The position numbers were made by a program, and so were the translations under genes. From Streptomyces jumonjinensis (GTDB taxonomy: Bacteria > Actinomycetota > Actinomycetes > Streptomycetales > Streptomycetaceae), in assembly GCF_009600885.1 (NCBI RefSeq), contig NZ_VCLA01000027.1, forward strand, positions 1-51,080: a stretch of DNA of 51,080 nucleotides. The letters run 5' to 3'. The notes under the pieces are model-generated. The model saw only the letters and a program-made list of their open reading frames with translations. It was not told where the DNA came from and made no database searches. Each line of letters opens with the position of its first letter. Positions within the stretch are counted from its first letter, which is position 1. Shown one piece after another: positions 34,407-43,615 of this stretch.

Positions 34407-35159
34407 CTAAACGTCGTAGATCTGGCCCGCCGCGGCGATCCGGGCGGGGCCCCGGTAGACGGCGCGGGCGTCGTCGAGATTGCGCCGTCCGTCCGTCCAC
34501 GGCGGGATATGGGTCAGCACCAGCCGCCCGACCCCCGCGCGCTCGGCCAGCAGACCGGCCTCCCGGCCGTTGAGATGGAGATCGGGGATGTCCTCCTTGC
34601 CATGGGTGAAGGACGCCTCGCACAGAAACAGATCCGCGCCGTCGGCGAGTTCGCGCAACGGCTCGCAGACTCCGGTGTCACCGGAGTACGCCAGGGTCCG
34701 GCCGCCGTGCTCCAGCCGGATGCCGTACGCCTCGACGGGATGGGCGACGCGCTCGGTGCGGACGGAGAACGGGCCGATGTCGAAGCTGCCGGCCTTGAGG
34801 GTGTGGAAGTCGAAGACCTCGCTCATGGCGGTGGGGGTCGGGGTGTCCGCGTACGCGGTGATCAGTCGCTGCTCGGTGCCCTCGGGCCCGTAGACGGGAA
34901 TGGCGTCGCAGCGACCGCCCTCATGGCGGTAGTAGCGGGCGACGAAGTACCCGCACATGTCGATGCAGTGATCCGCGTGCAGATGGCTGAGGAAGATGGC
35001 GTCGAGGTCGTAGAGACCGATATGGCGCTGCAGCTCTCCGAGGGCGCCGTTGCCCATGTCGAGGAGCAGCCGGAAGCCGTCGGCCTCTACCAGGTAGCTC
35101 GAACAGGCCGATTCCGCGGACGGGAACGACCCCGAGCAGCCGACGACGGTGAGCTTCAT
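34407..35159 (-). CDS. MBL-fold metallo-hydrolase (RNase Z-like)
   Basis: 250 residues from ATG 35159 with GGAGG upstream. MKLTVVGCSGSFPS opens the fold; the zinc site is HLHADH (His59-x-His61-x-Asp63-His64), with further ligands in AHPVEAYG, YSGDTGVCEPL and LVLTHIPPW. It resembles the RNase Z/phosphodiesterase branch, but is shorter than tRNA 3' endonucleases and lacks a clear exosite arm. The substrate is unknown. It is a conserved gene next to cysM. Confidence 0.88.
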   Translation of the reverse strand: MKLTVVGCSGSFPSAESACSSYLVEADGFRLLLDMGNGALGELQRHIGLYDLDAIFLSHLHADHCIDMCGYFVARYYRHEGGRCDAIPVYGPEGTEQRLITAYADTPTPTAMSEVFDFHTLKAGSFDIGPFSVRTERVAHPVEAYGIRLEHGGRTLAYSGDTGVCEPLRELADGADLFLCEASFTHGKEDIPDLHLNGREAGLLAERAGVGRLVLTHIPPWTDGRRNLDDARAVYRGPARIAAAGQIYDV

Positions 35160-35568
35160 GGAGCTTGAACCTCCGTTGACGGGGAGGAGGGCTGGGGGTG
35201 GGTCTGGGTCGTGCGGTCCGTTGAGCGTAAAGCGCAAAAGGGGGGCCCGCTCCACCGGGGAGGGGGGGTGTGAAGGAACTCACCTGCGCTGTCACTGAAT
35301 CGGAGGGCGCGCAGGGGGCCTGTACCGGGGAGCGCGCGCCGGGGGGCGGGTTCCGCCGCCTGCGGCCCGGCCGGCAGAGAAGTACGCCGCCCGGGGCCCG
35401 CGCGCGAACGGCGACGGGCTTCCCGGGCGGATCAGCGGTCCGCGATCAGCGGTCCGTGATAAGCGGTCCGTGATAAGCGATCAGCGGCCGGCTACGGGCT
35501 ACCGGCTGTCGCCGATCGGCGGAGAGGGTCCGGCCGGGACGGATCGGGTCAACCGGCCGTGAAGGGCG
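35160..35568. other. Intergenic region with short tandem repeats, no supported gene
   Basis: About 400 bases between the MBL start and the cysM stop. It contains the MBL promoter side and a repeat array at 35430-35471. No frame has convincing coding features. Confidence 0.5.
35430..35471. repeat. Three 14-bp tandem units plus a partial fourth
   Basis: GATCAGCGGTCCGC, GATCAGCGGTCCGT and GATAAGCGGTCCGT follow each other directly, and the start of a fourth, GATAAGCGATCAGC, comes after 35471. Confidence 0.88.
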
Positions 35569-36803
<1,235 letters not shown>

Positions 36804-36869
36804 GGCGTGGACTCCAGTCGTCAGGACGTAGGGGCGCGAGCCCAGGGGCTCGGACGGCTCGGAAAGCGG

Positions 36870-36899
36870 CGGTCGCGCGGCTCATGCCCCGCGCGACCG
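36870..36899 (-). terminator. Attenuator-like hairpin between the leader peptide and cysO
   Basis: CGGTCGCGCGG (36870-36880) pairs perfectly with CCGCGCGACCG (36889-36899) across an 8-base loop, 22 bases after the leader-peptide stop and 66 before the cysO start. It is placed as an attenuator terminator would be, followed on the minus strand by a short CTTTCC. An alternative antiterminator pairing could not be identified by eye. Confidence 0.6.
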
Positions 36900-36921
36900 G
36901 GGTCGTGCACCGGGTGAGCTC

Positions 36922-37032
36922 TCAGGCTCGGCGACACATCGCGCTGGCGAGGCGGCACAGGTCGACATGGAGCCGCGCGACGAGCAGCACGGCGCCGCCC
37001 TGCGTCTTATCGCTCATGTCGTGGAGAACCAT
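36922..37032 (-). CDS. Cysteine-containing leader peptide of the cysO-cysM operon
   Basis: A 36-codon frame, ATG 37032 to TGA 36924-36922; an inner ATG at 37017 gives 31 codons. It encodes a peptide ending VDLCRLASAMCRRA, with Cys codons TGC and TGT five codons from the end and earlier. Streptomyces genomes hold a family of such short leaders with an RLHVDL-type motif, usually upstream of sulfur genes (recalled). TACGAT ends 6 bases before ATG 37032 and there is no Shine-Dalgarno, so the message is probably leaderless. Ribosome stalling at the Cys codons when cysteine is short would set the fate of the hairpin downstream. Confidence 0.8.
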   Translation of the reverse strand: MVLHDMSDKTQGGAVLLVARLHVDLCRLASAMCRRA

Positions 37033-37038
37033 GCGGTC

Positions 37039-37044
37039 ATCGTA
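37039..37044 (-). promoter_or_regulatory. -10 box of the cysO-cysM leader
   Basis: TACGAT on the minus strand lies 6 bases before the leader-peptide ATG. Two copies of TCCGGA (37057-37062 and 37064-37069) lie around the -35 zone and could be an operator. Confidence 0.6.
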
Positions 37045-37093
37045 TCGATTCCCGGTCCGGATTCCGGAATACCTTCTCGCATCCCGGACTACA

Positions 37094-37888
37094 TCAGCTC
37101 ACTATGCGAGAACCGCTGCCGGCCGGGAGATAGGTGATGACGGGAGCTCCGGTCGCCGGATGGACCGCGATCTCGGCGTCGACCCCATAGATCTCCGCGA
37201 GCAGTTCGGGGGTCAGCACCTCCTTGGGCGTGCCGGACGCCGCCACCCGTCCCGCCTTCAGCACATAGAGCCGGTCGCAGTAGTAGGCGGCGAGGTTGAG
37301 ATCGTGCAGCGCGAGCAGTCCGGTGGTGTCGAGGTCGCGGATCAGGCCGAGGATCTCCAGCTGGTACCGGATGTCGAGATGGTTGGTGGGCTCGTCGAGT
37401 ATCAGCAGCGAGGGCCGCTGCACCAGGGCGCGGGCGACCAGGGCGCGCTGGCGTTCGCCGCCGGAGAGCGAGGGGAAGGCCCGTTCGGCCAGGTCGGCGA
37501 TGCCGAGCCGGGCGAGCGCCGCGTCGACGGCGGAGGCGTCCTGCGCGGTGTCGGGCTCCCAGAACCGTTTGTGCGGGGCCCGCCCCATGGCGACGATCTC
37601 GCGTACGGTCAGCTCGAATTCACCGGGGTTGTCCTGGGGGACGCTCGCCACCCGGCGGGCGCGGGCCTTGGGTCCCAGCGCGAGCAGATCGCCGCCGTCG
37701 AGGCGCAGGCTTCCGGCGGTGGGCCGCAGCGCGCCGTAGACGCAGCGCAGCAGGGTGGTCTTGCCGCTGCCGTTGGGGCCGACCAGGCCGACCGTCTCCC
37801 CGGGCCGGGCCTCCAGTGCGACGCCGTGCAGGAGGGTCCGGCCGCCGGTCTCGTAGCCGACGCCGTCCAGGGTGAGAAAGGCGCTCAC
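37094..37888 (-). CDS. ABC importer ATPase, cobalamin/iron-chelate type (BtuD/FecE)
   Basis: 264 residues from GTG 37888, preceded by GAGGAG. Walker A GPNGSGKTTL, signature LSGGERQRALVARAL, Walker B LLILDEPTNHLD, switch LALHDLN. It closes the binding-protein/permease/ATPase operon that begins at 39988. The family serves B12, heme and ferric siderophores; the cobalamin riboswitch upstream of the operon points to B12 or another corrinoid. Its start codon and ribosome site are part of a tandem duplication. Confidence 0.92.
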   Translation of the reverse strand: MSAFLTLDGVGYETGGRTLLHGVALEARPGETVGLVGPNGSGKTTLLRCVYGALRPTAGSLRLDGGDLLALGPKARARRVASVPQDNPGEFELTVREIVAMGRAPHKRFWEPDTAQDASAVDAALARLGIADLAERAFPSLSGGERQRALVARALVQRPSLLILDEPTNHLDIRYQLEILGLIRDLDTTGLLALHDLNLAAYYCDRLYVLKAGRVAASGTPKEVLTPELLAEIYGVDAEIAVHPATGAPVITYLPAGSGSRIVS

Positions 37889-37990
37889 AGCGCGGCTCCT
37901 CGTTCGGTGCTCACGGCGGCTCCTCGTTCGGTGCTCACAGCGGCTTCTCCTCCGGCGCTCACGGCGCGGGCGCCTCCATCAGTGCTCACA
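37886..37990. repeat. Duplicated ribosome-binding-site and start-codon units between permease and ATPase
   Basis: On the minus strand GTGAGC recurs four times at 24-32-base spacing (near the permease stop, and at about 37956, 37932 and 37914, then 37888), each followed or preceded by GAGGAG. The units copy the 3' end of the permease (ERGAAL-stop) together with the ATPase initiation signal. Only the last GTG is in frame with the ATPase. Confidence 0.75.
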
Positions 37991-39011
37991 GCGCGGCTCC
38001 TCGTTCGGTGCGGGCGCGCATCAGCCAGAGGAAGAGGGGTCCGCCGATCAGCGCGGTGAGCACGCCGACCGGGATGTCCTGGGGCGCGGCGAGGGTTCGG
38101 GCGGCGAGGTCGGCGACGATCAGGGCGAGCGCGCCGCCGAGCGCGGCGACCGGCAGCAGGGCCCGGTGGGTGGCCCCGACCAGCAGCCGGGCGGCGTGCG
38201 GCACCATCAGCCCGATGAAGCCGACCGCGCCGCTGGCGGCGACGAGCACGGCGGTGATCAGCGAGACCAGGACGAAGACGGCGGCGCGGAAGCGGGCGAC
38301 GTCCAGTCCGAGGACGGTGGCGTCCTCCTCGCCGACCAGCAGCAGATCGAGCGGCCGGGCGAGGGCGAAGAGCAGGGGCCCGGCGGCGCAGACGACCGCG
38401 GCGGGCAGCCAGACGCTGTCCCAGCGGGCGCTGCCGAGTCCGCCGAGCGACCAGTAGAGGGCTTCGCGGAAGTGCTCGGGCCGGGCGGAGGAGACCAGGA
38501 CGAGGGTGGTGAGCGCGGTGAGGATGTACGAGACGGTGACCCCCGCGAGCACCAGTCGCGCCCCGGTCATGGCGCCGCCGCGCCGGGCCAGCGCGTAGAC
38601 GAGGACCAGCGCGCCCAGGGCCCCGGCGAACGCTCCGGCGGGCATGGCGACGGCGGTGGTGGCGCCGATGCCGAGGGTGAGGACGAGGACCGCGCCGGTG
38701 GAGGCTCCGGAGGAGATCCCGAGCAGGAAGGGGTCGGCGAGCCGGTTCCGTACCAGGGACTGGAGGACGGCGCCGACGACGGCGAGGCCCGCGCCGACCG
38801 CCGCCCCGAGGATCACCCGGGGCAGCCGTACGTCCACGATGATCGTCCGGAAGGGGCTGGGTTCCGCGCCGGGGAGGAGGGCGTCGACCACCTGCCCCGG
38901 CGGGATGGCGACGGAGCCGAGGCCCAGCGCCGCGATCACCGCCGCCGCCAGGGCGGCCAGCAGGGCGGTGACCACGGCTCCGTACCGCAGACGTGAGCGC
39001 ATCAGGGTCAC
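37986..39011 (-). CDS. ABC importer permease, BtuC/FecCD family
   Basis: 341 residues from GTG 39011, whose first bases overlap the stop of the binding-protein gene (GTGA), so the two are coupled; ATG 39002 is possible. About ten TM helices are present, with the family blocks RLPRVILGAAVGAGLAVVGA, NRLADPFLLGISSGASTGA, GAVGFIGLMVPHAARLLVG and the end DIPVGVLTALIGGPLFLWLM. It would form a homodimer. The C-terminal RTERGAAL is the seed of the repeats downstream. Confidence 0.93.
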   Translation of the reverse strand: MTLMRSRLRYGAVVTALLAALAAAVIAALGLGSVAIPPGQVVDALLPGAEPSPFRTIIVDVRLPRVILGAAVGAGLAVVGAVLQSLVRNRLADPFLLGISSGASTGAVLVLTLGIGATTAVAMPAGAFAGALGALVLVYALARRGGAMTGARLVLAGVTVSYILTALTTLVLVSSARPEHFREALYWSLGGLGSARWDSVWLPAAVVCAAGPLLFALARPLDLLLVGEEDATVLGLDVARFRAAVFVLVSLITAVLVAASGAVGFIGLMVPHAARLLVGATHRALLPVAALGGALALIVADLAARTLAAPQDIPVGVLTALIGGPLFLWLMRARTERGAAL

Positions 39012-39988
39012 TGGGCGAGCTGCGGGGCGAGCTTCGCGACGGCGTCGGGCGCGCGCACTCCGACGACCATCTCGGAGAGCGGCAGCACCGCGAACCGCTT
39101 GTTCTTGATCGCGGGCACATCGCGCAGCACGGGGTCGTTCAGCAGGCGCCGCTTCTTCTGTTCGACGCTGGTGGCGCCGTAGTCGAGGATGACGACGACC
39201 TCCGGGTCGCGGGCGACGACCTGTTCCCAGGTGGCGTCGCCGAACGCCTTGTCGACGTCGGCGAAGACATTGCGCCCGCCGGCCCGGGTGATCAGCTCAT
39301 TGCCGATGCCCCGGCCGCCCACGGTGAACGCGGTCTTGTCGCCGCTGTCGTAGACGAAGACGGACCGGGGCGCGCGGCCCTTCAGCTCGCGCTCGGTCTC
39401 CGCGACCCGGGTACGGGCCTTCGCGATCCACTTCTCCGCGCGGTCGCCGACGCCGAAGGTGCGGCCGGTCTCCTCGATCTCGCGGTACACGTCGTCCAGG
39501 GTGGTCCGGCCCTTGGTGCAGTTCTCCCTGTTGAGCCGGGTGTCGATGCCCGACTTCTTCAGCTCGGCGCGGGTGCGTCCGTCCTTGGCGTCGAAGGCGG
39601 AGGCGTAACCGCCGTAGACGAAGTCGGGGTCAGCCGCGAGGAGCTTCTCCCGGGAGGGGTACTCCTTGGCGACGACGGGGACGGTGTCGTACGCCTTCTG
39701 GTAGCGCGGCAGCACCCGGTCATCGAGGTAGGCGGTGCCGACCAGGGACTTCTCCAGGCCGAGCGCCAGCATGATCTCGGTGACGTGCTGGTTCATGGTG
39801 ACGGCCCGCTCGGGGGGCCTCTGGTAGGTGGTCTTCACCCCGCAGTTGTCGACGGTGTACGGGAAGGACGCGCCGGGGAGGGCGGCGGCCGGCTTCCCGG
39901 AGGGGTCGGCGTCCGTGCCGCAGCCGGCGAGCGGAAGGAGCAGGGCGGCGGCTATGAGAGCACGGTGGGTGGAACGGCGCCTGGGCAT
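39008..39988 (-). CDS. ABC importer substrate-binding lipoprotein, cobalamin type
   Basis: 326 residues from ATG 39988 with GGAGGAGG upstream. A signal peptide ends in LLPLAGC, so it is membrane-tethered. The two lobes of a class III binding protein are visible: AVTMNQHVTEIMLALGLEKSLVGT, YPSREKLLAADPDFVYGG, VFVYDSGDKTAFTVGGRGIGNELITRAGG and PEVVVILDYG. Such proteins bind iron chelates or corrinoids. The cobalamin riboswitch in its leader makes a corrinoid the better choice. Confidence 0.9.
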   Translation of the reverse strand: MPRRRSTHRALIAAALLLPLAGCGTDADPSGKPAAALPGASFPYTVDNCGVKTTYQRPPERAVTMNQHVTEIMLALGLEKSLVGTAYLDDRVLPRYQKAYDTVPVVAKEYPSREKLLAADPDFVYGGYASAFDAKDGRTRAELKKSGIDTRLNRENCTKGRTTLDDVYREIEETGRTFGVGDRAEKWIAKARTRVAETERELKGRAPRSVFVYDSGDKTAFTVGGRGIGNELITRAGGRNVFADVDKAFGDATWEQVVARDPEVVVILDYGATSVEQKKRRLLNDPVLRDVPAIKNKRFAVLPLSEMVVGVRAPDAVAKLAPQLAQ

Positions 39989-40040
39989 GGCGGGGTACGG
40001 CCTCCTCCGGGGATTTCCACGTCCCCTGGGTGGTGGGAGA

Positions 40041-40150
40041 AGGGCGGCAGGTCAGTTCCTGGCTGGCGAGCACCGCTGGGCGGAGCTCGGTCACAGTGGC
40101 GGGACCGCGCCGGATTCAGCACCGGCTTCCTGAGTCCGCCGCCCCATTTT
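40041..40150 (-). ncRNA. Cobalamin riboswitch
   Basis: On the minus strand the leader contains AGGAAGCCGGTG, AATCCGGCGCGGTCCC, the invariant GCCACTGTGA (+ strand 40091-40100) and AGCCAGGAACTGACCTGCC, in the order of the B12-box riboswitch. GGGCGGC and GCCGCCC at the two ends can form the closing stem. It ends about 55 bases before the binding-protein start, near its GGAGGAGG, so it probably hides the ribosome site when B12 is bound. Boundaries are approximate. Confidence 0.92.
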
Positions 40151-40182
40151 CAGACAGCGCCGGGCCAGAGCCCGGTCAGGGT

Positions 40183-40605
40183 TCAGTATGCATCCACGAT
40201 CTTGACCTCTTCCTCGCTGACCTCGCCGTCCACGATGCGGAAGGAGCGGAACTGGAAGGGGCCCGCGCCGTCCGTGTCCGCGGTGGAGACCAGCACATAG
40301 TGCGCGCCGGGCTCGTTGGCGTAGGAGATGTCGGTACGGGAGGGGTATGCCTCGGTCGCGGTGTGCGAGTGGTAGATGATCACCGGCTCTTCGTCGTTGT
40401 CGTCCAGTTCGCGGTAGAGCTTGAGCAGATCCCCGGAGTCGAACTCGTAGAACGTGGGCGAGCGGGCGGCGTTCAGCATGGGGATGAAGCGCTCGGGGCG
40501 GCCGGTTCCCTCGGGGCCGGCGACCATTCCGCATGCCTCGTCGGGGTGGTCGGCGCGGGCGTGGGCCACGATCTGGTCGAAGAGAGCCTGCGTCAGAGTC
40601 AGCAT
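40183..40605 (-). CDS. mec: JAMM/Mov34 metalloprotease Mec+ (CysO-cysteine peptidase)
   Basis: 140 residues from ATG 40605. The JAMM zinc site is complete: Glu23 (HPDEACGMVAG), His79-Ser80-His81, Ser89 and Asp92 (YHSHTATEAYPSRTD). M. tuberculosis Mec+ cuts cysteine from CysO-Cys after CysM has joined them; relatives remove the extra residues that mask the carrier's Gly-Gly. Both steps are needed here. The gene lies apart from cysO-cysM with the B12 importer between them, on the same strand. TATGCT 7 bases before the ATG suggests a leaderless message. Confidence 0.93.
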   Translation of the reverse strand: MLTLTQALFDQIVAHARADHPDEACGMVAGPEGTGRPERFIPMLNAARSPTFYEFDSGDLLKLYRELDDNDEEPVIIYHSHTATEAYPSRTDISYANEPGAHYVLVSTADTDGAGPFQFRSFRIVDGEVSEEEVKIVDAY

Positions 40606-40612
40606 GCCGATC

Positions 40613-40618
40613 AGCATA
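40613..40618 (-). promoter_or_regulatory. -10 box of mec
   Basis: TATGCT on the minus strand ends 7 bases before ATG 40605 and no ribosome site is present, which fits a leaderless start. Confidence 0.55.
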
Positions 40619-40735
40619 AGCAGAGGGCCGAACGGGTGTCCGGCCGGTTCACGGCGGGCCTGCGGGTCCGGGCCGCGCAGGGCCCGTGAGCGGCTTCGCG
40701 GCGGTTCGGGCCGTCGCGCGCCCCCGCAGAACGGC

Positions 40736-40772
40736 GGGCGGGCCCGTACCGCTGTTCGGCACGGGCCCGCCC
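40736..40772 (-). terminator. Hairpin after the amino-acid permease
   Basis: GGGCGGGCCCGT (40736-40747) pairs perfectly with ACGGGCCCGCCC (40761-40772), 18 bases beyond the permease stop. Confidence 0.85.
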
Positions 40773-40790
40773 GGGGCGGAGAAGGGTCGC

Positions 40791-42254
40791 TCAGCGCCTG
40801 CTGAAAGCGGCCCCCTGCGGATTCCGCTTCTTCAGCACGAGATAGGAGACTCCCAGGATCAGCGCCCACACCGGCGCGCAGTACAGCGAGATCCGGGCGT
40901 CCTTGTCGATGCCCATCAGCACGACCACCATGCCGATGAAGGCGAGCGCGAACCAGCTGGTGTACGGGGCTCCGGGGGCCTTGAAGCTGGACTGCGGCAC
41001 CTCGCCGCGGTCGGCCTTGGCCCGGTAGCGGATCTGGCTGACCAGGATCATGACCCAGGCCCACATGCCGGAGATGGTGGCAAAGGAGACGATCTTGTTG
41101 AAGGCGTCACCGGGCCACTGGTAGTTGATCCAGACGCCGATCAGCATCAGCCCGGCCGAGAAGGTGGTCCCGATCAGCGGGGTGCCGTTCCTGGTGAGCT
41201 TGGTGAAGAACCTCGGCCCCTGGCTGTTGAGCGCGAGGTCGCGCAGCATCCGGCCGGTGGAGTACATGCCCGAGTTGCAGGAGGAGAGCGCGGCGGTGAG
41301 GACGACGAAGTTGACGATGGCCGCGCCGACCTGGAGGCCCATCTCGTCGAAGGCGGCGACGAACGGCGAGATCCCGGGCTTGAAGTTGGTCCAGGAGACC
41401 ACCGACAGGATCATGATCAGCGCGCCGATGTAGAAGACCGCGATCCGGAGCGGCACGGTGTTGATCGCCTTGGGCAGGGTCTTCTCGGGGTCCTTGGACT
41501 CGCCCGCCGTGACGCCGACCAGCTCGACCGCGAGGAAGGCGAACATCACGATCTGGAGCGTCATCAGCGTGCCGCCGATGCCCTTGGGGAAGAAGCCGCC
41601 GTCGTCCCAGAGCAGGGTGACGGACGCGGTGTCCCCGGCGTCCGAGAAGCCGAGGGTGAGGATGCCGAGACAGATGAGGATCATGCCGACGATCGCGGTG
41701 ACCTTCACCATCGAGAACCAGAACTCCAGTTCGCCGAAGAGCTTCACGGAGATCAGATTCGCGGCGTAGAGAATGATCGTGAAGACCAGTGCGGAGATCC
41801 ACTGCGGGGTGTCGAACCAGTACGTCATATAGCTGGCCGCGGCGGTGACCTCGGTCATTCCGGTGACGACCCAGAAGAGCCAGTAGGTCCAGCCGGTGGC
41901 GAAGCCCGCGAACGGGCCGACGAACTCGCGTGCGTACTCGGAGAACGAACCCGAGACCGGGCGGTACATGAGCAGCTCGCCCAGGGCCCGCATGATGAAG
42001 AAGATGACCACGCCCGCGATGGCGTAGGCGAGGATGAGGCTCGGTCCCGCCTTGGAGATGCCCTTGCCCGCGCCCAGGAAGAGGCCGGTGCCGATCGCTC
42101 CGCCTATCGCGATCATCTGGATCTGCCGCGCGCCCAGCGCCCGGTGGTAGCCCTGGTCCTCGCCCGGGGCCCCGGCGGCGCCCGTGGGGGCGTCGGCTCG
42201 CGCGGCGCCCTTGCCGCCGTGCCCGTCATCTTTGCCGACCTGCACTGAGGTCAT
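40791..42254 (-). CDS. Amino-acid permease, APC superfamily
   Basis: 487 residues from ATG 42254 with AAAGGG upstream. After a hydrophilic head come twelve TM helices. IGGAIGTGLFLGAGKGISKAGPS is the signature unwound helix 1 of the AAT family, ALGELLMYRPVSGSFSEYA follows, and FAFLAVELVGVTAGESKDPEKTLPKAIN is the helix 6 region. It is a proton-coupled importer, likely for neutral or aromatic amino acids or GABA; specificity is not readable. The 5' leader is long and hairpin-rich. Confidence 0.93.
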   Translation of the reverse strand: MTSVQVGKDDGHGGKGAARADAPTGAAGAPGEDQGYHRALGARQIQMIAIGGAIGTGLFLGAGKGISKAGPSLILAYAIAGVVIFFIMRALGELLMYRPVSGSFSEYAREFVGPFAGFATGWTYWLFWVVTGMTEVTAAASYMTYWFDTPQWISALVFTIILYAANLISVKLFGELEFWFSMVKVTAIVGMILICLGILTLGFSDAGDTASVTLLWDDGGFFPKGIGGTLMTLQIVMFAFLAVELVGVTAGESKDPEKTLPKAINTVPLRIAVFYIGALIMILSVVSWTNFKPGISPFVAAFDEMGLQVGAAIVNFVVLTAALSSCNSGMYSTGRMLRDLALNSQGPRFFTKLTRNGTPLIGTTFSAGLMLIGVWINYQWPGDAFNKIVSFATISGMWAWVMILVSQIRYRAKADRGEVPQSSFKAPGAPYTSWFALAFIGMVVVLMGIDKDARISLYCAPVWALILGVSYLVLKKRNPQGAAFSRR

Positions 42255-42652
42255 GGTGCTGCGCCCTTTCTCCATGCAGATCCGCGTCCGCTGCGACTGG
42301 GCGAGCGGTTGCGGATCAGGTCCTGATCCCCCCGGATACGGATGGAGTGCCGCCGGCGATCCGCCGGCTCAAGCGCCCCCAGGGGCATGGGTGGCGCCCC
42401 TGGCGGTCGTGCAGATCTATCACGCTCGTATCTGAGATCGATCAAGAAGAGTGTGGCCCACCGCACAGATAGAACCGGTTAAATGCCGCTCGACATGACA
42501 AATCAGCCCGATCCGGTGACGTGATCGTTATTCGGATTTGAGCGTCCGCTGAGCGTTCACAGGGCGCGCAGACGTCCGCTCCGCGGTCAGCTGACGGCGG
42601 AGCGGAAGAGGGGGCGCGCACGGGTACGGAGAAGGAAAGCGGCGAGAGGTGC
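42255..42652. promoter_or_regulatory. Structured leader and promoter of the amino-acid permease
   Basis: Within 150 bases of the start are three exact hairpins: 42313-42329 (GGATCAGG/CCTGATCC), 42352-42368 (GCCGGCG/CGCCGGC) and 42379-42403 (CCAGGGGC/GCCCCTGG). TTGATC on the minus strand, about 42443, with GATAGA 17-18 bases later, is a candidate promoter. The rest, to the DUF2017 stop, has no supported gene. Confidence 0.5.
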
Positions 42653-43243
42653 TCAGGGCAGCAGAGTCTCCACCAGGGTCTCCTGGAGCATGCCGAGCCA
42701 GAGATAGGCCATCACCATCGGCTTGCGCGGATCCGAGTCCGGCAGCCGGTAGAGCGCGCCGCCCTCGTCCTCGTCGCTGACCTCAAGGCGGGTGCCGATG
42801 GTCAGCCGGAGATCGTTGAGGGCGCGCAGCCAGTGCACGCAGTCGTCGGCGGTCAGCTTGAGCACGGCCCCGCCCGCGCCGGCGGCGAGCGAGTCGAGCG
42901 CGCGGACGACCGCGACGGCGTCGTCGCGCTTGTGGGCGCGCAGATCGTTCTCCGTGAACCGCCGGAACTCGGCGGACGCCTCGCGCAGCTCATCGTCCGG
43001 GTCCTTGGCCCCGGGGGTCGCGTACGCGTCGGGGAAGAGCCTGGCCAGCGCCGGGTCGGAGGGCGGTTCGCTCGGCCCCTGGGCGAAGAGCGCGGCCAGC
43101 GGATCCTCGCCCTCCACCGGCTCGTCGCCCGGCCCGATCAGCTCAAGGAGCTGGACGGCCAGCGAGCGCAGGATGGAGATCTCGACCTCGTCCAGCGCGA
43201 GAGCGGCCCCGCCGCCGGGGATCGGCTCGAAGTGTCCCGGCAT
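42653..43243 (-). CDS. DUF2017 protein
   Basis: 196 residues from ATG 43243, whose A is the last base of the clpS stop (TGATG), so it is coupled to clpS. HFEPIPGGGAALALDEVEISILRSLAVQLLELI, DPALARLFPDAY and VMAYLWLGMLQETLVETL are typical of the family. The clpS-DUF2017 pair is conserved throughout actinobacteria, which suggests a link to ClpS-guided proteolysis; no biochemical role is known. Confidence 0.93.
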   Translation of the reverse strand: MPGHFEPIPGGGAALALDEVEISILRSLAVQLLELIGPGDEPVEGEDPLAALFAQGPSEPPSDPALARLFPDAYATPGAKDPDDELREASAEFRRFTENDLRAHKRDDAVAVVRALDSLAAGAGGAVLKLTADDCVHWLRALNDLRLTIGTRLEVSDEDEGGALYRLPDSDPRKPMVMAYLWLGMLQETLVETLLP

Positions 43244-43557
43244 CAGGTGCGGTCCTGGGAGAGGGTCGCCCACAGTCCGTATCCGTGCATCGCCTGCACA
43301 TCGCGCTCCATCTCCTCGCGGCTGCCGCTGGAGACGACGGCGCGTCCCTTGTGGTGGACGTCGAGCATCAGTTTGCGCGCCTTGTCCTTGGAGTAACCGA
43401 AGTACGCCTGGAAGACGTAGGTCACATAGCTCATCAGATTCACGGGATCGTTGTGGACGAGCGTCACCCACGGCACGTCGGGCTCGGGAACGACGAAGGT
43501 CTCCTCCGCCGACTCAGGGCGTTCGATCTCAGTGGGAGCAACACTCACCCGGTCCAT
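43243..43557 (-). CDS. clpS: ClpS, N-end-rule adaptor for the Clp protease
   Basis: 104 residues from ATG 43557 (GTG 43548 would give the shorter form common in relatives). After a flexible acidic head comes [31 protein letters not shown], with the HNDPVN substrate pocket, then [32 protein letters not shown]. ClpS hands proteins with destabilising N-terminal residues to ClpA/ClpC-ClpP. It is divergent from pncB. Confidence 0.94.
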   Translation of the reverse strand: MDRVSVAPTEIERPESAEETFVVPEPDVPWVTLVHNDPVNLMSYVTYVFQAYFGYSKDKARKLMLDVHHKGRAVVSSGSREEMERDVQAMHGYGLWATLSQDRT

Positions 43558-43600
43558 GCTGCCACTCACCGGGGCCCGGCGCATAAACGGCCACCCCATC

Positions 43601-43615
43601 TCGTCACTTTGACGA
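43601..43615. promoter_or_regulatory. Perfect-arm palindrome between clpS and pncB
   Basis: TCGTCACTTTGACGA has exact 6-bp arms around CTT, and extends to 9-bp arms with one mismatch. It sits 44 bases upstream of clpS and 80 upstream of pncB. A NAD-responsive repressor controlling pncB-pncA is a reasonable guess. Confidence 0.6.

Noticed and set aside
37094..39988. Reading the ABC importer as a ferric-siderophore system
   Set aside because: Protein families fit both, but the cobalamin riboswitch in the leader is direct evidence for B12-type control, and no siderophore genes or iron boxes are nearby.
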